From assembly GCA_019748055.1 (NCBI GenBank), contig JAIEQC010000046.1:1-33594 (forward strand): a stretch of 33,594 nt of DNA, given 5' to 3'. Shown here piece after piece: positions 8,869-17,530 of this stretch (its first letter is position 1; every line of letters starts with the position of its first letter). The notes under the pieces are model-generated. The model did no database searches, was not told the origin of the DNA, and was given only the letters and a program-made list of their open reading frames with translations. The DNA is from Caulobacteraceae bacterium (lineage in GTDB: Bacteria; Pseudomonadota; Alphaproteobacteria; Caulobacterales; Caulobacteraceae). A program made the position numbers and the translations under genes.

Positions 8869-9714
8869 ATGCTCAAGCTGCCCAAATTCTCGCGCAACGC
8901 CCTGTTGACCGCGCTCGGCGTCTCTCTGATCTCCGGCGCCGTCATCGCTCAGGTCGCTCCGACCGAGCCGATCATCTGGGACAAGCGGCGGCTGGACCAG
9001 CTGGATCGCAACGTTCGCAAGCTGGAGCGCGCCATCTTCCAGCGGAACTCCAGCGGCCAGCCCTTCATCATGGAGCCGGATCCCGAGGTGGTGGCCCTGC
9101 AGGGGCGCGTGGGAGGGGTCGACCGGCGCCTGGCCGACGTCGAGGCGACGCTGCAGCGGGTCAACGGCGACATCGAACGCCTGACCATCGATCTGGAGCA
9201 GGTGAAAACCGAGAACGGCCGCCTGCGCACCCGCCTGGGCGAGGCTGAGGCGCGGGTGGGATCGCTGGAGCAGCGGGCGCGTGAGGAGGCGGAACTGAAC
9301 GCCCCGATCGTCGCCAACAGCCCGACGGGCAGCGCGGCCGGCGACCTGGCCGCGGCGAACCGTCTGCTGTCCACCAATCCGGCGCGCGGCGAGCGGGCGC
9401 TGGAGGTGGTGATCGTGACCTGGCCCGAAGAGGAAGAGGCCCGTCTGGCCAACCTGCGCCTGGGCGACCTGAGGATGGAGGACGAGGACAGCGCCGGCGC
9501 CGTGCCCTATTACGCCGCCGCCCTGCGCGGATGGCCGACCGCCGGCTGGGCGCCCGAGGCCACGATCAAGCTGGCCGAGGCGCTGGAGGCCGAGGATCAG
9601 AGCACCGACGCCTGCATCGCCCTGCGCGAGTTCCGCACGCGCTACGGCACGGGGGCGCCCGCGTCGCTGACGTCGCGCGCGACGGCGGTGCGCACCTCGG
9701 CCGGGTGCCGCTGA
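8869..9714 (+). CDS. cpoB: Tol-Pal-associated cell division coordinator CpoB (YbgF)
   Basis: A 281-residue periplasmic protein. It has a signal peptide (about residues 1-27), a long coiled coil (about 40-145) rich in heptad Leu/Val and charged residues, and a C-terminal TPR-like domain (about 160-275). CpoB links peptidoglycan synthesis to Tol-Pal constriction at the septum. Its place before tilS-ftsH supports the call. The TPRs are divergent and fewer than in E. coli, and the final Cys (SAGCR) could disulfide with the Cys in TDACIALREF. The end overlaps the GTG start of tilS by 10 bases. Confidence 0.82.
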   Translation: MLKLPKFSRNALLTALGVSLISGAVIAQVAPTEPIIWDKRRLDQLDRNVRKLERAIFQRNSSGQPFIMEPDPEVVALQGRVGGVDRRLADVEATLQRVNGDIERLTIDLEQVKTENGRLRTRLGEAEARVGSLEQRAREEAELNAPIVANSPTGSAAGDLAAANRLLSTNPARGERALEVVIVTWPEEEEARLANLRLGDLRMEDEDSAGAVPYYAAALRGWPTAGWAPEATIKLAEALEAEDQSTDACIALREFRTRYGTGAPASLTSRATAVRTSAGCR

Positions 9715-11104
9715 CCGATCCGGACGCCCTGACGACGCGGGTCCGCGCCCGTCTGGACGCGCGCCTGTGCCGGAACCAAGCCGCGCCGCTGGGCGTGGCG
9801 CTGTCGGGCGGCGGGGATTCGGTCGCCCTGCTGGTGCTGGTCGCGGACTGGGCGCGGGCGAACGGTCGGCGCGTGCTCGCCCTGACGGTCGATCACGGCC
9901 TGAACCCCGACAGCCGAGACTGGTCGCGCCGCTGCGCCGCGCAGGCGCGGGCCCTTGGCGCCGACTGGGCCGAGCTGCGCTGGACCGACGACAAGCCCGC
10001 CACCGGCCTGCCTGCCGCCGCCCGCGCCGCCCGCCACGCCCTGCTGGCCGACGCCGCGCGCGCGGCGGGGGCGCGGGTCATCCTGACGGGCCACACCGCC
10101 GACGACGTGGCCGAAAGCGACCTGATCCGCGCCGAGGGCACCCCCATCGGCCGCCTTCGCGAATGGGCCCCCAGTCCGGCCTGGCCGGAAGGTCGCGGCC
10201 TGATGCTGCTGCGGCCGCTGCTGGGCGAGCGGCGCGAGGCGTTGCGCGACCTGCTTCGCGCGCGCGGCCTGGACTGGATCGAGGACCCGGCGAACGTGGA
10301 CCTGAGGTTCGCGCGGGCGAGGGTCCGCTCACGTCTCCCTCTCCCGCCGGGAGGGGGCTTGAGCGTCCAAGAGCGAAGCGATTGGGCACGCGAAAGGGTG
10401 AGAGGCACCCCTTCGACCGCTACCCCTCACCCTTTTCGCTTGCGGCTCGCAGACTCTCGCCGAGCCTCAAGCCCTCTTGAGCCGGGAGAAGGAACTGTGC
10501 TCGCGGATCGTTGCATCGCCCCAGCTTCGCTCGCCGCAGCCCTGACCTGCGTCGGCGGCGTCCACCGCACGCCGCGAGGCGACGCGCTGGAGCGGGTGGT
10601 GGTGCGGCTGCGATCCGGCGACGACTTCGACGCCGTACTCTGCGGCGCACGCCTGTCGGCGCGGGGAGACGACGTCCTTATCCACCGTGAACCCGGCGAG
10701 CAGCGGCGTCAGGGGCTGGCTCCCCTGCGCCTCGAGCCCGGCCAGCCCGCCGTCTGGGACGGCCGGTTCGAGATCACTACCGATGGCCCCGGCCTCACCG
10801 TCGTGCCGGCTCACGGCCTGCTGAACCGCCTGTCGCCCGCCGACCGCGTCGCGCTGCACGCCCTGCCGCCCGCGGCGCGAGGGGCCGAGCCGGTCCTGAT
10901 CCGGGACGGCGATCCGCGCCCGGTTCTTGCAAGAACCGCGGCCGTGGTGCGGTCGCTGGTCGAGGCGCGCCTGGCGGCGGCGCTGGACGTGACGTCGCAT
11001 GAGGCCGACCTGTTCCGTGACCGGATGGCGCCCGGGGCCGCGCCCGCCTATCTTGAGACCGACATGGCGTCCTCCGTGGGGGATCGCCTGACCGAGAGGA
11101 TCGA

Positions 11105-11108
<4 letters not shown>
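9705..11108 (+). CDS. tilS: tRNA(Ile)-lysidine synthase TilS carrying an in-frame palindromic insertion
   Basis: TilS converts C34 of tRNA-Ile(CAU) to lysidine using ATP and lysine. The 467-residue product shows the N-type ATP-pyrophosphatase P-loop SGGGDS near residue 30, a [11 protein letters not shown] strand, GHTADDVAE, and [18 protein letters not shown] (about residues 191-208), all typical. From about residue 211 to 263 the coding sequence is a 156-bp palindromic element, giving an Arg/Pro/Ser-rich stretch unlike the family. TilS-like sequence resumes with [10 protein letters not shown] and continues to the C-terminal domain ([12 protein letters not shown]). The GTG at 9705 overlaps cpoB; the end overlaps ftsH by ATGA. 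The gene is probably essential, so the product is presumably still active. Confidence 0.85.
10337..10492. repeat. 156-bp palindromic repeat element inside tilS
   Basis: Two long imperfect inverted arms fold back on each other. GGGCTTGAG at 10355-10363 pairs with CTCAAGCCC at 10466-10474, and GCGAAAGGGTGAG at 10390-10402 pairs with CTCACCCTTTTCGC at 10426-10439 (one unpaired T). The left end also holds its own hairpin, CCCTCTCCC/GGGAGGGGG (10337-10357). The length is 52 codons with no stop in the tilS frame. It resembles dispersed intergenic palindromes of alphaproteobacteria more than coding DNA. Confidence 0.85.
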
Positions 11109-13033
<1,925 letters not shown>

Positions 13034-13059
13034 CCGCAGGCCTCAACGTCGAAATGGAG

Positions 13060-13089
13060 CGCCGTCCCGGGAAACCGGGGCGGCGTTTT
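13060..13089 (+). terminator. Intrinsic terminator after ftsH
   Basis: An 11-bp stem (CGCCGTCCCGG with CCGGGGCGGCG, one T-G pair) with a GAAA tetraloop is followed by TTTT. It starts 27 bases after the ftsH stop and separates the ftsH transcript from the gcrA promoter region. Confidence 0.88.
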
Positions 13090-13154
13090 CGCATCCCGAA
13101 GGTGCCCCCACATCTAGTTCCTGTGGACGGGGTGAAATCCACATATTGCGTGTC

Positions 13155-13170
13155 TTAAGGGCTGGTTTAC
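13155..13170 (+). promoter_or_regulatory. Candidate CtrA box upstream of gcrA
   Basis: TTAA, a 7-base spacer, then TTTAC: one mismatch from the CtrA consensus TTAA-N7-TTAAC. It lies about 70 bases before the gcrA start. In Caulobacter, CtrA represses gcrA, which makes the position meaningful. Upstream at 13135-13143 AAATCCACA, and at 13122-13127 TGTGGA on the other strand, are weak partial DnaA-box matches. Confidence 0.5.
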
Positions 13171-13220
13171 GATTGGTGGTAGGTCGCCGGTCCCCGAACG
13201 ACGTTCCGGCGCCATATGTT

Positions 13221-13225
13221 GAATC
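13221..13225. promoter_or_regulatory. GANTC (CcrM methylation) site in the gcrA leader
   Basis: GAATC lies just before the ribosome site (GGAGGG) and 13 bases before the gcrA ATG. CcrM methylates GANTC in Caulobacterales and GcrA acts at methylated GANTC promoters, so this could feed methylation state back to gcrA. A five-base motif can also occur by chance. Confidence 0.5.
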
Positions 13226-13237
13226 GTGGAGGGCGAC

Positions 13238-13756
13238 ATGAGCCTGGGCTGGACCGAAGACCGCGTCGGCGCGCTGAAGAAACTCTGGCTCGAGGGCCAG
13301 TCGGCCAGCCAGATCGCCAAGCAGCTGGGCGGCGGCGTGACCCGCAACGCCGTGATCGGCAAGGTGCACCGTCTGGGCCTGTCGGGCCGCGCCGCGCCGT
13401 CGCAGCCCGCCCGCACCACCTTCCGCCCGACGCGTCCGCGCCCGGCCGCCGCCGCGCCGACCCAAGCCCCCAGCGCCCCGCGCCGCATCGAGGCGGCCCA
13501 GCCGCGGCCGGCCGCCCCGGTCGCTCCGCGCCCCGAGCCGATCCCGGACCTGCCGGGCACCGCCACGGTGATGACCCTGGGAGCCCACATGTGCAAATGG
13601 CCGATCGGCGACCCTTCGTCGGCCGAGTTCAGCTTCTGCGGTCGCCGCGCCTCTGAAGGCGTCTACTGCGTCGAACACGCCCGTGTCGCCTATCAGCCCG
13701 CGCTGAAGAAGAACGGCGCCGGCGAACTGGCCCGCTCGCTGCGGCGGTACATTTAG
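13238..13756 (+). CDS. gcrA: Cell-cycle transcription regulator GcrA
   Basis: A 172-residue global regulator that binds sigma70 RNA polymerase and methylated GANTC promoters to drive S-phase genes. The N-terminal helix-turn-helix (about residues 1-50: WTEDRVGALKKLWLEG, SASQIAKQLGG, RNAVIGKVHRLGL) is nearly identical to what I recall of the family. A Pro/Ala/Arg-rich linker (about 55-105) follows. The C-terminal sigma70-binding domain has its conserved residues: MCKWPIGDPSS, CGRR and YCVEHARVAY. The ATG at 13238 is preferred to the GTG at 13226 because GGAGGG precedes it at the right distance. Candidate CtrA and CcrM sites lie upstream. Confidence 0.97.
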   Translation: MSLGWTEDRVGALKKLWLEGQSASQIAKQLGGGVTRNAVIGKVHRLGLSGRAAPSQPARTTFRPTRPRPAAAAPTQAPSAPRRIEAAQPRPAAPVAPRPEPIPDLPGTATVMTLGAHMCKWPIGDPSSAEFSFCGRRASEGVYCVEHARVAYQPALKKNGAGELARSLRRYI

Positions 13757-13759
13757 GGC

Positions 13760-13799
13760 GCCCTACCGCTCGCCGCGCGGCGGCTCGCTGCTTGAGGGC
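13760..13799. repeat. 40-bp palindromic repeat, copy A
   Basis: The first of three 40-bp copies in this window. It starts 4 bases after the gcrA stop, in the gap between convergent gcrA and apaG. The outer arms GCCCT/AGGGC pair, and an inner hairpin GCCGC-GCG-GCGGC sits at 13772-13784. It shares the left end GCCC, the central GCTCG and the right end GAGGGC with copies B and C. Confidence 0.85.
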
Positions 13800-13930
13800 G
13801 AGGGAAGCGCCCTCAGGCCAGGGGGCGCGGTCCCTCGGCTCAGCGCGGACCGCCACACAGGCGTCATGAACGGCCTCTACAGGCCCGCCGTCCGCCCTGC
13901 GTCGCCCCGCAATGCGACGCCGGATCGGGA

Positions 13931-13964
13931 CGGGGCTGCGGTTCTCCGGGTTGACGCAGCCCCG
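13931..13964 (-). terminator. Inverted repeat after apaG, possible terminator
   Basis: A perfect 10-bp stem (CGGGGCTGCG with CGCAGCCCCG) with a 14-base loop lies 13 bases beyond the apaG stop, between convergent gcrA and apaG. There is no T-run on either side, so intrinsic termination is uncertain. The rest of the 13800-13930 gap shows another small hairpin (GAGGGCG/CGCCCTC around 13795-13815) and no gene. Confidence 0.4.
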
Positions 13965-13977
13965 GTCTCGCCTCCGC

Positions 13978-14385
13978 TCAGTTCAGGGTGCGCCCCGCGC
14001 CGGGCACGTCGAGGCTGAAGGCGGGGATGTCCACCTCGAACCGCCCGCCCTTTTCATCGGACATGGTGTAGGTCCCGACCATGGCGCCCGACGGCGTCGA
14101 CAGGGGACAGCCCGAGGCATAGGTGTGCGACCCGCCCGGCGGGATCACCGGCTGCTCGCCGACCACGCCCGGCCCCCGAACCTCCTCCGTCCGTCCCAGA
14201 CCGTCGGTGATGGTCCAGTGCCGCGCCAGCAGCTGCACCGGCTCGGCGCGGCAGTTCACGATCTCGATCTGATAGGCCCAGACCCAGCGCCCCGCCTCCG
14301 GATCCGACTGCCCCGCCAGATAGCTGGGTCGCACGCGCACGATGACGTCGTGGGTCTCTGCGGAATAGGCGGGGCCGTTGTGCAT
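13978..14385 (-). CDS. apaG: ApaG domain protein
   Basis: A 135-residue ApaG/CorD protein, an immunoglobulin-like fold. E. coli ApaG affects cobalt and magnesium tolerance; the molecular role is unclear. Family segments are seen in order: an N-terminal V-x-V-x-P-x-Y-L strand (VIVRVRPSYL), WVWAYQIEIVN, LLARHWTITDGLG, EVRGPGVVGEQPVIPPG, and YASGCPLSTPSGAMVGTY. The frame is open upstream to 14649, but the ATG at 14385 gives the usual length. It is divergent from the dCTP-deaminase-like gene, with only 43 bases between starts. Confidence 0.93.
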   Translation of the reverse strand: MHNGPAYSAETHDVIVRVRPSYLAGQSDPEAGRWVWAYQIEIVNCRAEPVQLLARHWTITDGLGRTEEVRGPGVVGEQPVIPPGGSHTYASGCPLSTPSGAMVGTYTMSDEKGGRFEVDIPAFSLDVPGAGRTLN

Positions 14386-14428
14386 CCCCCATGGTGACGC
14401 GCGCGGCCAAACCGTGCAAACCCGGATC

Positions 14429-15454
14429 ATGAGCTTGACCGACACACCGGGCATACTGCCCTGCCAGGGCATCGAGGCCCTGATCGCCTCCGGCGCCGTG
14501 ACCACCGACACCCCGTGGGACGCCGACCAGGTGCAGCCCGCCAGCCTGGACCTGCGGCTGGGCGCCCAGGCCTGGCGCGTCCGCGCCAGCTTCCTGCCCG
14601 GCGCGCGGCGCGTGGAGGACCGCATCGCCGACGTGGCCATGCATTCCATCGACCTGACGGCCGGCGTGGTTCTTGAAAAGGGCTGCGTCTACATCGCCAA
14701 ACTGCAGGAGCGGCTGAGCCTGCCCCAGGGCCTCATCGCGCGCGCCAATCCCAAGAGCTCGACCGGCCGGGTCGACGTCTTCGTGCGCCTACTGACCGAC
14801 CGCGGCGACTCCTTCGACGACGTGGCCGAGGGCTATGACGGGCCGCTGTATCTGGAGATCGCGCCCCAGACCTTCTCCATCCTGGTGCGGCCCGGGACGC
14901 GGCTGAACCAGCTGCGGCTGAAGTCGGGCGAGCCGCCGAAACTGGAGACGCGCTCCGTCGGCGTCGATCTGGCCGGCGCGGCCGGAGAAATCGTCGGGTT
15001 CAGGGGGCGGCGCCACGCCGGCGTGGTCGATCTGGACCGCATCGACGGCCACGATCCGCGCGACTTCTGGGAGCCGCTGTATGCCCGCAAGGGCGAGCTG
15101 CTGCTGGACCCCGGCGAGTTCTATATCCTGGCCTCGAACGAGGCGGTCGAGATTCCGGTGCTGCAGGCCGCGGAGATGACGCCGATCGACCCCTCGGTGG
15201 GCGAGTTCCGCGTGCACTACGCCGGCTTCTTCGATCCCGGCTTCGGCACGGACGAGGCCGGCGGGCGCGGCTCGAAGGGCGTGCTGGAGGTGCGCACGCA
15301 CGACACCCCTTTCCTGCTTGAGCACGGCCAGACGGTGGCGCGGCTGGTGTATGAGGCGCTCACCGAAAGGCCTTCACGCCTGTATGGCCAGGGCGGCAGC
15401 CACTACCAGCGGCAGGGGCTGAAGCTGAGCAAGCATTTCAGGCTCTGGGCGTAG
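14429..15454 (+). CDS. 2'-deoxycytidine 5'-triphosphate deaminase, two-domain form
   Basis: A 341-residue Dcd/DUT-like protein, about twice the length of E. coli Dcd, with two dUTPase-like domains in one chain (about residues 1-180 and 190-341). This long form is known in alphaproteobacteria. It is expected to deaminate dCTP to dUTP for dTMP synthesis. The first domain has a substrate-loop motif (ARANPKSSTGRVDVF) and the Glu-containing strand (GPLYLEIAPQTF). The second repeats a related pattern (VGEFRVHYAGFFDPGFG). The ATG at 14429 is chosen over an upstream in-frame start that would overlap apaG. The end overlaps the convergent lipoprotein gene by 17 bases. Confidence 0.85.
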   Translation: MSLTDTPGILPCQGIEALIASGAVTTDTPWDADQVQPASLDLRLGAQAWRVRASFLPGARRVEDRIADVAMHSIDLTAGVVLEKGCVYIAKLQERLSLPQGLIARANPKSSTGRVDVFVRLLTDRGDSFDDVAEGYDGPLYLEIAPQTFSILVRPGTRLNQLRLKSGEPPKLETRSVGVDLAGAAGEIVGFRGRRHAGVVDLDRIDGHDPRDFWEPLYARKGELLLDPGEFYILASNEAVEIPVLQAAEMTPIDPSVGEFRVHYAGFFDPGFGTDEAGGRGSKGVLEVRTHDTPFLLEHGQTVARLVYEALTERPSRLYGQGGSHYQRQGLKLSKHFRLWA

Positions 15455-16268
15455 ACGCCGCCTTCGTCGGGCTTCCGGCGAACTCGTCGGCATAGGCGGG
15501 CGCCAGCAGCGACTGGAACGCCGACAGCGGCACGGTGACCGCATAGGCGCCCTCGGCATAGGGGCCGACCTGATAGGGGCCGATCAGGAAGGTCAGGCCG
15601 CCCGCCTTGCCGCCGGTGGTGCCAGGGGCCAGCACGAAGGGCGTCTCCGCCGCGCGGGGGCAGGCCCAGTCCTTGCCGCCCAGGGTCACCGGTTGGGCGT
15701 CGGGCACCCGGGCGCGCTTCTCGGCGTTGATCGCGGCGCACAGGGCGCGGTCCAGGGCGGTGAAGTCCGCGCCCTTGGCGAAAATGTCGGCCCAGCCGAT
15801 CTGGCGCTTCAGCGCCTTGTCCCACAGCACGCCGGTCGCGACGCTGTTTGGATGGGCCCCGCCGGTGAATTCCGAGGCGCTGCGGGTCAGGCTCAGCAGC
15901 TTGCCGGTCTCGTGCGCGACCGTCAGCTCGACGGTCTGCTCATAGGCTATGTTCGGGGCACCGGCCTCGGTGTTGTCGGCCTGGGCGCCCTCGGCGAACT
16001 CGCGCAGGTGGGCCACCTCGTCGGCATAGACCCTGGCGTGCAGATCGGGCTGGGCCTTGATCGCGTCCGGCAGCTTCAGGCTGACGGTGGCGAAGGCGGT
16101 CTTCTCGGAGAAGATCAGCGGCGCGGCCGCGTCGGCCGGGGTTACGGCGGCGCCCGGCGCGGCGGGGCCGGCGGCGCCCCCGGCCTCGGGCTCCCGGTCT
16201 CGGTTGCAGGCCGACAGCGTCAGCACGGCGGCGGAGGCGAGCAGCAGGAAGCGGGCGCGGGCGGTCAT
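15438..16268 (-). CDS. Lipoprotein with DUF4163/DUF3298-type (RsiV-like) domain
   Basis: A 276-residue predicted lipoprotein. The signal peptide ends in the lipobox LSAC (Cys at about residue 21), followed by an Ala/Pro/Gly-rich linker. The mature domain (about 55-270) has the pattern of DUF4163/DUF3298 proteins, including TVELTVAHETGKLLSLTRSAS, FTGGAHPN and a late PYAEGAYAVTVPLSAF. RsiV-like proteins of this fold bind lysozyme or glycans, but a function here is not shown. It follows ubiA on the same strand after 20 bases, so the two are probably co-transcribed. Confidence 0.8.
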   Translation of the reverse strand: MTARARFLLLASAAVLTLSACNRDREPEAGGAAGPAAPGAAVTPADAAAPLIFSEKTAFATVSLKLPDAIKAQPDLHARVYADEVAHLREFAEGAQADNTEAGAPNIAYEQTVELTVAHETGKLLSLTRSASEFTGGAHPNSVATGVLWDKALKRQIGWADIFAKGADFTALDRALCAAINAEKRARVPDAQPVTLGGKDWACPRAAETPFVLAPGTTGGKAGGLTFLIGPYQVGPYAEGAYAVTVPLSAFQSLLAPAYADEFAGSPTKAASTPRA

Positions 16269-16288
16269 GGCGGTCTCCTTCGAGAGCT

Positions 16289-17338
16289 TCACCCTAATGC
16301 GCCCAAGCCTATGGCGAAAAGGAGGATCAGCCCAGCGTCGCGGTTGGACTTGAACAGCCGCAGGGCCGAGGCGCCGTCCTCACGCCGGACGCGGGCGGTC
16401 TGGAAGCAGAGATGCAACGCGAACAGGAAAAGTCCCAGCCAGAACCAGCGGCCGAGACCGGCGCTCGCCCCGGCAAGCGCCCCGAAGGCGACGCTGACCG
16501 CATAGAAGACTCCGACGCCGACCCGCACGTTCGCGCCCAGCCGCCGGGCCGACGACTTCACCCCGATCATGGCGTCGTCCTCCACGTCCTGCAGGGCGTA
16601 GATCGTGTCGTAGCCGAGGGTCCAGAACACGCCCGTGAGCCAGAGCAGGACGGCGGGCAGCGCCTCGAGGGCTTGATAGGCCAGCACCAAATCCAACGAT
16701 GGAGCGCCGTCCCAAGCCAAGGGCCATGGGTCAATCAGAAAGGGCCTCAGTTCGATCCTCACGTAGGGATCAAAGAAGCGACTAGCCTCGACGAGCGGCA
16801 TGACCGCAGCGAACCCCATTAAGGCGCCCCAGTTGAAGGTCATGCCCAGCCACGCCTGCGGCCACCAAGTGATGCGCTTCATAAAGGGATAGGCGGCGAC
16901 CAGAGCCAGAGACGCCACGCCCAGCAGAACGGCGAAGATGTTCAGCGTCAGCAGAACACCCAAAGAAATCAGGCTGCATCCCACGATGAAGGCCCATGCC
17001 CCCTTCACAGAGATCCGTCCCGCCGCCACCGGCCGTGAGGCCGTGCGCGCCACCTGCGCGTCGATCTTGCGGTCCACCACGTCGTTGAAGGCGCAGCCCG
17101 CGGCGCGCATCAGGCAGGCCCCGACCAGAAAGCCGACGTACAGCCAGACGTCATAGGCGTCCGGCGTCTTGCGGTACTGCGCCAGCGCGAGCGTGATCCC
17201 CTGCCAGCCGGGCAGCAGCAGCAGCCAGATGCCGATCGGCCGGTCGAACCGCCCCAGCTTCAGCCAGTCCTTCAGCCCCTCCGGCGCATAGCGGTCGACC
17301 CAGTTGGTCGGTGCGGCGTCGGGCAGGGGCGCGGTCAT
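16289..17338 (-). CDS. ubiA: 4-hydroxybenzoate polyprenyltransferase UbiA with a loop insertion
   Basis: UbiA attaches the polyprenyl tail to 4-hydroxybenzoate in ubiquinone synthesis. The 349-residue protein has about eight or nine membrane helices. The two Asp-rich prenyl-diphosphate/Mg motifs are present: NDVVDRKID (residues 85-93) and the DVEDD motif (251-255) followed by KSSARRLG. The protein is longer than the usual ~300 residues. About 40 extra residues (about 183-225) lie between two helices, in DNA that is visibly AT-richer than the rest. The ATG at 17338 is chosen; the open frame upstream runs into the palindromic repeat and is Pro/Arg-rich. Confidence 0.92.
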   Translation of the reverse strand: MTAPLPDAAPTNWVDRYAPEGLKDWLKLGRFDRPIGIWLLLLPGWQGITLALAQYRKTPDAYDVWLYVGFLVGACLMRAAGCAFNDVVDRKIDAQVARTASRPVAAGRISVKGAWAFIVGCSLISLGVLLTLNIFAVLLGVASLALVAAYPFMKRITWWPQAWLGMTFNWGALMGFAAVMPLVEASRFFDPYVRIELRPFLIDPWPLAWDGAPSLDLVLAYQALEALPAVLLWLTGVFWTLGYDTIYALQDVEDDAMIGVKSSARRLGANVRVGVGVFYAVSVAFGALAGASAGLGRWFWLGLFLFALHLCFQTARVRREDGASALRLFKSNRDAGLILLFAIGLGALG

Positions 17339-17379
17339 GCGGCAGGGATAGCGCGGTGGTAAGGCGGGCGAAACCGCGC

Positions 17380-17529
17380 CCTTCCCCGCCCACCGGGGAA
17401 GGTGGGCGGCGGAGCCGCTCGGATAGGGTGGCTGTCTCCACAAGCTCACCACTGGACGATGAGTGAGAGGCCGGAAGCCACCCCATCGGTCTCGCTGCGC
17501 GAGCCACCTTCCCCGGCGAGCGGGGAAGG
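17380..17529. repeat. 150-bp palindromic repeat between ubiA and the beta-oxidation gene
   Basis: The element is bounded by two similar small hairpins, each CCTTCCCC...GGGGAAGG (17380-17402 and 17507-17529). The sequence between them is itself an imperfect inverted repeat; for example GGGTGGCT at 17426-17433 pairs with AGCCACCC at 17476-17483. It fills nearly the whole gap and ends 2 bases from the downstream stop codon. The design is like the tilS element: end hairpins, long arms, small centre. Confidence 0.85.
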
Positions 17530-17530
17530 G

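Noticed and set aside
10337..10492. tilS as a pseudogene broken by the repeat
   Set aside because: The frame stays open through the element and TilS-like sequence continues to a normal C-terminus coupled to ftsH. An altered but working protein is more likely.
13760..13799. The 40-bp repeat as an ordinary intrinsic terminator of gcrA
   Set aside because: No copy has a T-run after the hairpin in the direction of the upstream gene, and the same 40 bp recur at unrelated loci.
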